A stretch of DNA of 9,146 nt from MAG-120531 sp002378585 (lineage in GTDB: Bacteria; Bacteroidota; Bacteroidia; Flavobacteriales; Flavobacteriaceae). A program made the position numbers and the translations under genes. The stretch is from positions 1-9,146 of the forward strand of contig CALADZ010000165.1 of the NCBI GenBank assembly GCA_937890575.1, given 5' to 3'. Shown here in pieces: positions 1 through 8,104 of this stretch (its first letter is position 1; each line of letters starts with the position of its first letter). The notes below the pieces were generated by a model. That model did no database searches. It was not told where the DNA came from and was given only the letters and a program-made list of their open reading frames with translations.

Positions 1-3000
1 TTAACAGAACCGAACCCTTTTAGCGTTACGATTATTGCAAACGAAGACACCTGTTTACAGTCCAAAGGAAGCGCTTCAGTAGACCCAACTACCATATCCG
101 GTGGCACAGCTCCTTATAGTTTCAATTGGCCTGGAAATATTTCAGGACAGGCGGTAAATGGCTTGTTGGGGAATGCGACTTATCAGTTAACCGTAACCGA
201 CGCCAACCTATGCACGAACACAATTGACTTTACAATTGGTAATGTTGCCCCGTTTACCATTACATTCGACACAGACAGTGCAAGCTGCAAAAACTTTACT
301 AACGGTACGATAAGAGTAACCACTGTGGGTCAAGCTGCGGGGGTAACAACTTATACATGGTTCCCAAGTATATCTGGAGGAGCAACACCAACAGGATTAT
401 TAGCAGGAACATACTCCCTTAATGTGACTGATGCTAACGGGTGTGTCGCTACAGGAACAGTAGATGTGGAAGAACCTGACGAATTAGTAATTGACTCAGT
501 AAATACAACAAATGAAAGTTGCGCGCCTGGAGGCGATGGTACTGCTTTAGCTTTTGCTAGCGGCGGAAATACGCCATATAGATATAATTGGGGAGATGGT
601 AACGGCTTTACCTCTTCTAATAATGTTAGTAATCTAACCAGTGGAAATTACAGTGTTACAGTTCAAGATAGAAAGTTTTGTTCGTTTGTTTTTAATTATA
701 GAATTGACATCGAAGCACCTTTTACAATTGATTCAACTACTGTGATTGATGAGACATGTCCAGGGGCAGATGACGGAAGTATACTCGTCCATTTGTCCGA
801 TACCATTCCCGCAGTTAGCTATGCGTGGAGTTCCGCTGCACTTTCTGGACCAAATCCAACAGGGCTTGGAGCAGGAGCATACGGCTTAACCGTTACTGAT
901 GGAACAAATTGTAACGTTTCGACTAATGTAATAGTTGGCCGACAATCTAGTTTACAAACAATTATTCCTAGAAGTGAAGATGAAACATGCACTCCAGGAG
1001 GAGATGGTTGGGCAAAAGTCGCCGGAATAGCAGGAGTTGAACCGTACTCATTTGCATGGAGTCCAAATGTTACGTTTGGGTCGACTTCAGACTCTGCATT
1101 TAATCTTGTAGCAGATGATTACTTTGTTACTACTACAGATGGCATTGGATGTACCTCGGTAGGCTCCGTTCGGCTTGAATCGGGCGCAAATATAGATTAC
1201 AACCTCTTAGCCCAAACGATTCCTTCTTGCTTTGGTGACACCAATGGAAGCTTAAGAATCGAAGCTTTTGGAGGTGTTGCTCCTTACAGTTACAGTTGGT
1301 CTAATGGCAGCACAGATTCAATTGCTAATAATTTACGTGCAGGTTCAGTGTCGGTTACAATAACTGACAATGCCATCCCACCGTGTGTAAAAACATTTGA
1401 CATTACCATTGCACCTGTTAACCCAATCTCCCTTTCAATTAGCACAACTATTGAAAGTTGCGCTCCTGGGGTTGATGGAAGTGCTAACGTCACTCCGCTT
1501 GGAGGAGTAACGCCTTACTCATTCGTATATTCCGGAAGCGGAACACCCGGCGCTTCGCCCAATATTTACGAAGGCCTAACCTCTGGTGCTTATACAGTTA
1601 GTGTAACTGATGCAAATGGTTGTTCTACATCAAGCAACTTTTCTGTAACTAATGCAAGTACATTCCCTTTTAGCGCAAGCATTACTAAGATAGACCCTAC
1701 TTGTGCGAATGGGGCAGACGGAGAACTTAGTGTTCAGGTGAATGGAGGTTCAAACCCGCTTACTTATTCATGGGTAGGGGGAAATGGAAACGCAGCAGCA
1801 GCAGACCCTACCAATTTAATAGCAGGCACATATACTGTTACTGTTAGCGATTTTTATGGCTGTGAAGTTACTGCCAGCGAAACCTTGATAGACAAAGCCC
1901 CGATAACAGCAACATTTGTTTTTGTTAAGGATGATTGCCCACCTGCGAACTCAGGAAGTGCGACTGCTACTGCAGCTGATGGAGTTGCACCTTATAGTTA
2001 TGGTTGGCCGACTGCAACAATCCCAGGTTCTGCTGTTTCTGGAGCTTCTGGTGAAACTTTCTCAAATTTACCTGCGGGTACTTTTGATGTAACCGTTACC
2101 GATGCAAATCTTTGTAGTAGTATTATTCCTTTCACGATTGAGAAATCTGCTCCTTTTACTTTAACAACTGCTAAGAGTGACATTAGCTGTAATGGCTTTT
2201 CAGACGGAAGTATTACGCTAACCGCAACTGGTGTTTCAACACCAAATACAGAAACATATCAATGGAGTCCTAATGTAGGAGCTGCAAATATTAACAACCA
2301 AAACCAAGTAGGCTTAGCAGCGGGGACATATTTAGTAACAGTAACTGATCCCGCCAATAGTTGTGAAGAAACTGAAACCTTCATCATAATTGAACCTGAC
2401 ACAATAGCGGCAACTGCTGTAATAACCAATACAAGCTGCATAGGCGGCATTAGCAATGGTACAATTACTCTTACTGTAACCGGAGGAACGGCACCTTACA
2501 GTTATGATTGGGGGGGCGGTATTACTTCTAAAGATCGAACTGGACTCGTAGTTGGAACCTACACTGTTGTTATTACAGACGCGAGAAACTGTTCACCATT
2601 CACTGCCACATACTCCGTAACTGATCAAGCTCAATTTACAGTTAGTTTAGATTCCACAGATGTTTCTTGCCCTGGTCTAAGAAATGGATTTATAAATGTG
2701 ACTACTACCGCAACCAACCCAACTTACGCATGGAGTGATGGATTATCTACTAGCGCAACACGAGGTGGTTTATTTGCAGGAAAATACATTGTAACTGTTA
2801 CTGACGGAATCACGGGTTGTGAAGTGGTGGATTCAACCTTTATAAATGTTGAAGACAGCATAAAAATGTACTTTTCAGTAATTGATGAAAATTGCTCTCC
2901 TGGAATGGACGGAGTTGCCAATATAGATTCAACTAGAGGTGGAACTCCGGGTTATACGTGGTCTTTCTCCGCCGGCAACCAAGTTGGTAGTGGCCCTGTC

Positions 3001-6000
3001 GTGACCCAGCTTTCCTCTGGAACCGTTTTGGTTACTGTAACAGATATATTAGGTTGTACAGCTGTTGACTCTTTTGAAGTAAGGAAAGCAGCACCTTTTA
3101 ACGCCAGTTTCATTTTTACCGATGCCGTCTGCCAAGGAGATTCGACGGGAACAGCAAGCATAATTACAAGCAATTCTACCGGTCCTCTTCAATATACGTG
3201 GCCGATAGGTTCAGTTGTAGACCCGACAGATTCTACTCAAAATAAATTAATAGCTGGAACATATATTGTAAATGTTTTTGACCCTTCAAACCAATGTGAT
3301 GAAGATTTAACTATCGTTATTGATGAACCAGACACGATCAAACCGAATGCAACTATAATCAACGAGAATTGCAATCCAGGCGGAGATGGCTCTATTACTC
3401 TAGCACCAACAGGTGGAGATGGTGGACCATACACCTTTAATTGGACAGGAACTGGTGTAGTTTCTGCTAACCAGAATCAAAGCAACCTTTCTGCAGGCAC
3501 CTATTTCCTTACAATAACTGACGGTTTAGGTTGTACTGCTGAAGACTCTATTGAAGTTCGAATAATTGTGAACATAATTCCCAATCTCACCACAGTAGAT
3601 GTTTGTCAGGTGGCAGGATTATGTAATGGGTCGGCAGAAGTTGCCCCAACTAATGGTGTTGCCCCTTATAGCTATGAATGGACATCTACTTCAACTGGAG
3701 TAATAGCTGTTCCTCCAACTACAGATTCTATAGGTAATCTCTGCACAGGAAGCTATACTGTAAAAATTACTGATGCTACGGGTTGTGATACCACAATAGC
3801 ATTTACCATAAATGGAAACAGAACGATCGTACCGAATGCAATAGTTGTGGATGAATCATGCGGAGGCACAGACGATGGTGCAATCTCAGTAACTCCGAGC
3901 GGAGGTGCAGCGCCCTACTCTTACTCTTGGCTTGGTAGTACCGTAACTGACTCAAACAGAATTACTCTTAGTCCATCTAATTATAGCGTTACAATTACAG
4001 ATGCTTCTGGTTGTTTCGCAATAGTAGATACTGTTGTTAATACGGATAACTTTGATTACACCATTAGTTCCACAGATTTATCATGTCTTGGTGGAAATGA
4101 CGGAACTGCAGACATAACCATAATTGGCGGCACTGCCGGATATACATTTAACTGGACTCCTACTCCTGCGAACGGACAAGGTACTCCAAATATTTCTAAC
4201 CTATCAGTTGGCACTTATTCAGTTGTCATGACTAACACTAGCACCAACTGCAGTATAACAGAAATTGTAGACATTTTACCTTCTTCTCAAATCAATCCCA
4301 ACGAAATCGTTTCTAACGAAAGTTGTTTTGGACAAAATGATGGTAGCATAGTGTTAGGAGTTGTTGGTGGCGCAGGTAACTACACGTACAACTGGTCAGC
4401 TAACGTACCTGCAGGAACTACCGGTAGCAGTGCAACCGGATTGAGTGCAGGTACCTATACTGTTCAAATTATTGATGCAGCAGGATGCGACACTACTTTA
4501 TCTGTAGATATTACAGCCGCGGGTGATATTATCGCTACAATTACAAATAATGTTGCTAACTGTGCTAATACTAGTATTTGTGACGGAAGTGCTGTATTAA
4601 CTGTTAGTAGTGCAGGAACATTTAGTTACGTTTGGTCTCCAGGAATAGTAGTTGTTGGAAACGACTCAGCAGCCATTAACCTTTGTCCGGGAAATTACTT
4701 TGTTGACATTACCAATTCTAATGGGTGTACTAAACGAGTAGACTTTACCATTGGTGGACCAAGTATAATCGATCCAAACATTACAAGCACCGACGCAACA
4801 TGTAACATTCCAAATGGGGGGCTTGCTGCTGCTCCAACCGGAGGAACAGGAACGTTAACTGTAGAGTGGCTAGACAATACATTATCTTCAATTGGAAATG
4901 GAGTTTCAGTGGGATCTTTACCCGCAGGAGCCTATTTTGCTGTTGTTGCAGATGCAGTTGGTTGTAGAGATACATTCCCTACCAGCATAAGTGACACTGG
5001 AGGTGAAGATATTTCAATTACCGCTTCAAACCCTGTTACTTGTTTTGGTGGAAGTGATGGAGGAGCAACAGTTAGCTTCGTTTGTACTGACCCAACATGC
5101 ACAACAGAGTGGTTTGCCGCTGGAGGAATAAGTGTGGGTTCCGGTAGAACAATTACTGGACTTCGAGCAGGAGATTACTACGTAGAAGTAGATAACAATA
5201 CTGGTTGTCTGTCTGTTGAAACTGTTACTATAACCCAACCAAATCAATTTTCTATATCAGAGACAATCGTTGATAATGATTGCTATAATGGAATTAATGG
5301 TGGTATTACACTAAGTGTATCAGGTGCTGCCGGTAACTTCAGTTATTTATGGACTCCTGCCCCAGCAAATGGGCAAGGAAGCAATGCCGTTTCTGGTTTA
5401 GCTGCGGGCACTTATACAGTGAACATCGTAGATGGAAACGGATGTGACACAACGCTAAGCTTTGATGTTCAAGAGCCATTGGAAATTACTGCAACGTTTG
5501 ACACTACCAGCGCTACTTGTAACGTTCTGAACGGGCAAATCGTTGCGACAATATCAGGTGGAACAGTTTCAGCTCCTTTGGCATACGACTATCAGTGGTT
5601 TGATGATAATAACGTAAGTCTCACCGGAGCGACATCAGCTACGTTAAACAATATTGGCGCCGGAACATATCGATTGAGAGTAAGAGATGACAATGGTTGC
5701 GAGAAGTTTTTCAATGTGAATCTTTCTGACTTTAATGGTCCAACCGTCGTAATCGACTCTGTATTGGATGCAGGTTGTTTTGGAGCAAGTAACGGTGGAG
5801 TATTCATTAGCGTTAGCGGAACAAATACTCCATTAACCTTCAACTGGCTCCCAACAGGCGAAGTAACTGAAGACATAACCAATCTTTCAACTGGAATCTA
5901 TTCCGTAAAGGTTATTGATGCTTTAGGGTGTATAACTTTTGCTCAAGATACAGTTACAGAATCATCTGAATTAATGGCGGTGTTCAATGGGACGGATGCA

Positions 6001-8103
6001 ACCTGCTGGCAGTGCAATGGAACTGCTGCGGTCACTATAACCGGAGGAACTGCTCCTTACTCTTACTTATGGAGTAACGGTGCAATAGCTGATAGTACCG
6101 ATAGTTTATGTGGTGGTAATTACACACTAGTTGTTACCGATGCAAACGGTTGTAGTAAATCATTTGATTTTGGGATAAACACAACAGGTGGCCCAACAGG
6201 AGAAACGGTGAGCATATCACCGGTAAGTTGCGCGAATGCTAGCGATGGTTCGGTTACTGTTACACCAATTGGTGGCACTCCTCCTTATTCTTATTTATGG
6301 CAGCACAACGGTGCTACTTCGAATAGTTTAAGTAACCTCTCTGCAGGAACATACTTTGTTCAAATATCTGATGTGAGAAGTTGTTCTAGAACAGTTCAAG
6401 TGGACATTACCAACCCGTCCGTTATCGTGCTCAATCCACAAGTTGTAAGTTCAAGTTGTAATCAAGCTAATGGGTCAATTCTCCTGAACGTAACGGGTGG
6501 TCAGCCACCATATAGTTACAATTGGTTTACTGCAACAGTTGTTGACACGAATTTTATTAATAACAGAGCTGCAGACTTATACCCGGTAAGCGTTACTGAT
6601 GCAAATGGCTGTGTCCAGTCTACAACTATCGCAATTAACAATACAGGTATCCCTAACCTTCCAACTCCTGTTGGAACAGATGTCTCTTGTTTTAATCAAT
6701 GTGATGGATCATTAATTAGCAATATTTCGGGTGTGCCGGTTGACTTTAGATGGTTAGATGCTCAAAGAAATTCATTGGCTCCTGTAAATACCGATGTGAT
6801 AAATTCAGTTTGTGCGGGAGATTATTTCTTAGAACTAATTACAAACCCTCAAGGTTGTAGGTCTTATGTTCCTGTCACCATAGCAGAGCCTGATTCAATT
6901 ACGTTAACTTCAAATATTATAAAAGATATTTCTTGTAATGGAGATTGCGATGTTCAAGTATTCGTAAATACCAGAGGCGGAGATATTCTTTATACGTACT
7001 CTTGGGATGATCCAAATAATCAGACGGACATTTTAGCGTCGGGACTATGCGCGGGTATTTATTCTGTAACTGCAACAGATGCTAACGGTTGCATAGCAAC
7101 TACATCTGTTACTTTAACAGACCCATTACCATTAACCCTTAGTACAACAAATACTAATCTAATTTGTAGCTCCGATTGTAATGCAACAGCAACTTCAACG
7201 GTAATTGGAGGTAGTGCGCCCTACACTTTCTCTTGGAGTGGAGGACAGACAGTTGCAAATCCAACGGATTTATGTTTTGGTATGAATGTGTTAACTGTAA
7301 CAGATGCTAGAAGCTGCATTGTGACAGATACAATCCTTGTTTCTGCAACAGATACCGTAATTGCAGCGTCATCAGGACAAGCAAACCTCTGCGATGGGGA
7401 TTTAGTTAATCTTTTGGGAACAATTACGGGTTCGTCAATAACATCTTTCGGTTGGTATTTAGCAGACACAACGACACTGTTAACAACTACATTAGATACC
7501 TCTTTTGCACGACCAATTGGTAATTACACCTACTTTTTAATTGCCACAAGCGGCACTTGCTCCGATACTGCTAGATTTGACGTTACAATAGCGCCAAATC
7601 CTTTGGTAAACTTAGCATCTGAAATTAGAAGATTTGGAGACGAAGTAATTGTTATTGAGTTAGGAAACGAAAACCCTTCTTATACGTACTTGTGGAATCC
7701 GGGCACAGATTTAGATGATTCGACAAAATCAGAACCTACCACATTAACGGAAGAAAATAGAACGTATACTCTATTAGTGACAGATACGAACGGCTGTACG
7801 TTCACAGACTCAATATTGGTCGTTTATTCTCCAGACATTGAAGTCCCATCTGGGTTTACACCGAATAGTGATGGTAACAATGACGTGTGGAACATTCAAC
7901 TTTTGGAGAAATATCCAAATGCTTCAGTTCAAATTTACAGTAGGTGGGGACAGTTGCTGTATGAGCAGCCAAATGGATATTCAGTGCCATGGGATGGCAA
8001 GTATGAAGGTAAAGAGTTGCCAATTGGAACCTATTACTACATTATTGATTTGAAAGATTCAGAAGCAAAACCATTGACGGGACCAATCACAATTATTAGG
8101 TAA
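1..8103 (+). CDS. Giant SprB-like repeat adhesin with T9SS type B C-terminal domain (5'-partial)
   Basis: This is the 3' part of a very large cell-surface protein. The reading frame is open from base 1 to a TAA at 8101-8103 (2,700 residues visible). The TTG at 163 lies in the middle of a repeat and is not a start, and residues 1-6 are the tail of an earlier repeat, so the true start is upstream. Order: about 31 SprB-like repeats (residues 7-2452), two PKD/Ig-like modules (2453-2612) and a gliding-type sorting domain (2613-2700). A typical repeat has a first Cys followed by a G/DG turn, a GGxxPYxYxW motif, L-x-AGTY and VTDANGC. The protein is rich in Thr, Ser, Gly, Asn, Val and Asp and poor in Lys and Arg, as expected for an extracellular beta-rich stalk. 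Known of the family: F. johnsoniae SprB is a mobile surface adhesin of gliding motility. Inferred here: adhesion to a surface, polysaccharide or other cells. The repeats say nothing about the ligand, and many non-gliding Bacteroidota carry such proteins, so I do not call it sprB. Confidence 0.93.
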   Translation, partial: LTEPNPFSVTIIANEDTCLQSKGSASVDPTTISGGTAPYSFNWPGNISGQAVNGLLGNATYQLTVTDANLCTNTIDFTIGNVAPFTITFDTDSASCKNFTNGTIRVTTVGQAAGVTTYTWFPSISGGATPTGLLAGTYSLNVTDANGCVATGTVDVEEPDELVIDSVNTTNESCAPGGDGTALAFASGGNTPYRYNWGDGNGFTSSNNVSNLTSGNYSVTVQDRKFCSFVFNYRIDIEAPFTIDSTTVIDETCPGADDGSILVHLSDTIPAVSYAWSSAALSGPNPTGLGAGAYGLTVTDGTNCNVSTNVIVGRQSSLQTIIPRSEDETCTPGGDGWAKVAGIAGVEPYSFAWSPNVTFGSTSDSAFNLVADDYFVTTTDGIGCTSVGSVRLESGANIDYNLLAQTIPSCFGDTNGSLRIEAFGGVAPYSYSWSNGSTDSIANNLRAGSVSVTITDNAIPPCVKTFDITIAPVNPISLSISTTIESCAPGVDGSANVTPLGGVTPYSFVYSGSGTPGASPNIYEGLTSGAYTVSVTDANGCSTSSNFSVTNASTFPFSASITKIDPTCANGADGELSVQVNGGSNPLTYSWVGGNGNAAAADPTNLIAGTYTVTVSDFYGCEVTASETLIDKAPITATFVFVKDDCPPANSGSATATAADGVAPYSYGWPTATIPGSAVSGASGETFSNLPAGTFDVTVTDANLCSSIIPFTIEKSAPFTLTTAKSDISCNGFSDGSITLTATGVSTPNTETYQWSPNVGAANINNQNQVGLAAGTYLVTVTDPANSCEETETFIIIEPDTIAATAVITNTSCIGGISNGTITLTVTGGTAPYSYDWGGGITSKDRTGLVVGTYTVVITDARNCSPFTATYSVTDQAQFTVSLDSTDVSCPGLRNGFINVTTTATNPTYAWSDGLSTSATRGGLFAGKYIVTVTDGITGCEVVDSTFINVEDSIKMYFSVIDENCSPGMDGVANIDSTRGGTPGYTWSFSAGNQVGSGPVVTQLSSGTVLVTVTDILGCTAVDSFEVRKAAPFNASFIFTDAVCQGDSTGTASIITSNSTGPLQYTWPIGSVVDPTDSTQNKLIAGTYIVNVFDPSNQCDEDLTIVIDEPDTIKPNATIINENCNPGGDGSITLAPTGGDGGPYTFNWTGTGVVSANQNQSNLSAGTYFLTITDGLGCTAEDSIEVRIIVNIIPNLTTVDVCQVAGLCNGSAEVAPTNGVAPYSYEWTSTSTGVIAVPPTTDSIGNLCTGSYTVKITDATGCDTTIAFTINGNRTIVPNAIVVDESCGGTDDGAISVTPSGGAAPYSYSWLGSTVTDSNRITLSPSNYSVTITDASGCFAIVDTVVNTDNFDYTISSTDLSCLGGNDGTADITIIGGTAGYTFNWTPTPANGQGTPNISNLSVGTYSVVMTNTSTNCSITEIVDILPSSQINPNEIVSNESCFGQNDGSIVLGVVGGAGNYTYNWSANVPAGTTGSSATGLSAGTYTVQIIDAAGCDTTLSVDITAAGDIIATITNNVANCANTSICDGSAVLTVSSAGTFSYVWSPGIVVVGNDSAAINLCPGNYFVDITNSNGCTKRVDFTIGGPSIIDPNITSTDATCNIPNGGLAAAPTGGTGTLTVEWLDNTLSSIGNGVSVGSLPAGAYFAVVADAVGCRDTFPTSISDTGGEDISITASNPVTCFGGSDGGATVSFVCTDPTCTTEWFAAGGISVGSGRTITGLRAGDYYVEVDNNTGCLSVETVTITQPNQFSISETIVDNDCYNGINGGITLSVSGAAGNFSYLWTPAPANGQGSNAVSGLAAGTYTVNIVDGNGCDTTLSFDVQEPLEITATFDTTSATCNVLNGQIVATISGGTVSAPLAYDYQWFDDNNVSLTGATSATLNNIGAGTYRLRVRDDNGCEKFFNVNLSDFNGPTVVIDSVLDAGCFGASNGGVFISVSGTNTPLTFNWLPTGEVTEDITNLSTGIYSVKVIDALGCITFAQDTVTESSELMAVFNGTDATCWQCNGTAAVTITGGTAPYSYLWSNGAIADSTDSLCGGNYTLVVTDANGCSKSFDFGINTTGGPTGETVSISPVSCANASDGSVTVTPIGGTPPYSYLWQHNGATSNSLSNLSAGTYFVQISDVRSCSRTVQVDITNPSVIVLNPQVVSSSCNQANGSILLNVTGGQPPYSYNWFTATVVDTNFINNRAADLYPVSVTDANGCVQSTTIAINNTGIPNLPTPVGTDVSCFNQCDGSLISNISGVPVDFRWLDAQRNSLAPVNTDVINSVCAGDYFLELITNPQGCRSYVPVTIAEPDSITLTSNIIKDISCNGDCDVQVFVNTRGGDILYTYSWDDPNNQTDILASGLCAGIYSVTATDANGCIATTSVTLTDPLPLTLSTTNTNLICSSDCNATATSTVIGGSAPYTFSWSGGQTVANPTDLCFGMNVLTVTDARSCIVTDTILVSATDTVIAASSGQANLCDGDLVNLLGTITGSSITSFGWYLADTTTLLTTTLDTSFARPIGNYTYFLIATSGTCSDTARFDVTIAPNPLVNLASEIRRFGDEVIVIELGNENPSYTYLWNPGTDLDDSTKSEPTTLTEENRTYTLLVTDTNGCTFTDSILVVYSPDIEVPSGFTPNSDGNNDVWNIQLLEKYPNASVQIYSRWGQLLYEQPNGYSVPWDGKYEGKELPIGTYYYIIDLKDSEAKPLTGPITIIR
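253..3573 (+). repeat. Stretch of alternating two-type repeats (units 2-15)
   Basis: Within this stretch most odd-numbered and even-numbered units differ consistently. Units 3, 5, 7, 13 and 15 carry C-x-P-G-x-D-G after the first Cys and start with Ile or Leu, and most odd units keep a GGxxPY-like motif. Units 2, 4, 8, 10, 12 and 14 start with Phe, lack C-x-P-G-x-D-G, and have a degenerate central motif. Linkers follow the same rhythm: Ala-Pro commonly precedes the Phe type, and Glu-Pro-Asp precedes units 3, 11 and 15. Unit 6 is the clear exception because it starts with Ile and has a good GGVAPY motif. The implied super-repeat is about 158 residues (about 475 bp). Confidence 0.6.
6664..7356 (+). 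repeat. Three consecutive four-cysteine SprB-like repeats (units 29-31)
   Basis: These three units end the SprB-like array and differ from most of it in having four cysteines each: residues 2230, 2234, 2271 and 2286; 2312, 2316, 2350 and 2364; 2389, 2393, 2425 and 2439. The additional two cysteines are one just before the D/N of the first turn (C-x3-C) and one in the L/V-C-x-G strand near the end. The same arrangement is found in isolated units 16 (from 3574), 20 (from 4528) and 26 (from 5971). A second disulfide per module is inferred and would stiffen the part of the stalk nearest the anchored C-terminus. Confidence 0.65.
7357..7836 (+). other. Two PKD/Ig-like modules preceding the sorting domain
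   Basis: Residues 2453-2537 and about 2538-2612 break from the SprB-like pattern. The first module has a Cys pair (NLCDG near the start, SGTCSD near the end) and a central FGWYL strand, like the Ig-like modules common in Bacteroidota surface proteins. The second has no early Cys; it has YTYLWNPG in the middle and TYTLLVTDTNGC near the end, a PKD-like form often found just before this kind of C-terminal domain. They probably act as spacers between the adhesive stalk and the secretion and anchoring domain. The split at about base 7612 is approximate. Confidence 0.6.
7837..8100 (+). other. T9SS type B sorting domain (gliding motility-associated C-terminal domain)
   Basis: The last 88 residues (2613-2700) show the full signature of the gliding-associated C-terminal domain: FTPNSDGNNDVW (2619-2630), IYSRWGQLLYE beginning at 2645, WDGK (2664-2667), LPIGTYYYII after 2672, and a terminal strand ending in ITIIR. 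The domain contains no cysteine. In known systems it directs export across the outer membrane through the type IX secretion system, and it depends on a SprF-family partner. The domain is intact and ends at the natural stop, so the 3' end of the gene is complete. The only deviation I noted is Ser-Arg-Trp-Gly where Asn-Arg-Trp-Gly is usual. Confidence 0.93.
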
Positions 8104-8104
8104 G

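Larger units (their letters stand above)
19..7356 (+). repeat. Array of about 31 tandem SprB-like repeats (coding, about 237 bp period)
   Basis: These are protein-level tandem repeats of 73-86 residues. I placed unit starts at the hydrophobic residue 8-12 positions before the first conserved Cys, at bases 19, 253, 484, 721, 952, 1192, 1426, 1669, 1903, 2155, 2404, 2635, 2860, 3097, 3337, 3574, 3826, 4051, 4291, 4528, 4768, 5011, 5248, 5485, 5743, 5971, 6205, 6424, 6664, 6898 and 7132 (units 1-31). Boundaries are by eye and may move by a few codons. Every unit has one Cys near its start and one in the terminal D-x-x-G-C position or equivalent, about 50-60 residues apart; a Trp in the middle is nearly invariant. 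The units have diverged at DNA level: even shared peptides such as APYSY are spelled with different codons, so the array is old and not a fresh slippage product. The module matches the SprB repeat family found in Bacteroidota surface proteins. Confidence 0.9.

Noticed and set aside
163..165. TTG as the start of the large gene
   Set aside because: The frame is open to base 1, with repeat sequence before this codon; the TTG falls inside repeat 1 between its central Trp and its last Cys.
4781..4975. Plus-strand overlapping open frame inside repeat 21
   Set aside because: It lies out of frame within the well-conserved adhesin, and its Leu/Gln-rich translation has no recognisable motif.
1290..5882. 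Series of 60-96 codon open frames on the minus strand
   Set aside because: They recur at the same place in successive repeats and contain reverse-complement echoes of the VTVTD segment. They are shadows of the repetitive coding strand, with no family features of their own.
19..7356. Regular spacing that could suggest a CRISPR array or DNA-level satellite
   Set aside because: The period of about 237 bp is a protein module in one continuous reading frame. No short identical repeats with unique spacers are visible, and the copies differ at synonymous sites.
7838..8053. Plus-strand overlapping open frame inside the sorting domain
   Set aside because: It is out of frame with the strongly conserved C-terminal domain, and its translation shows no independent motif.
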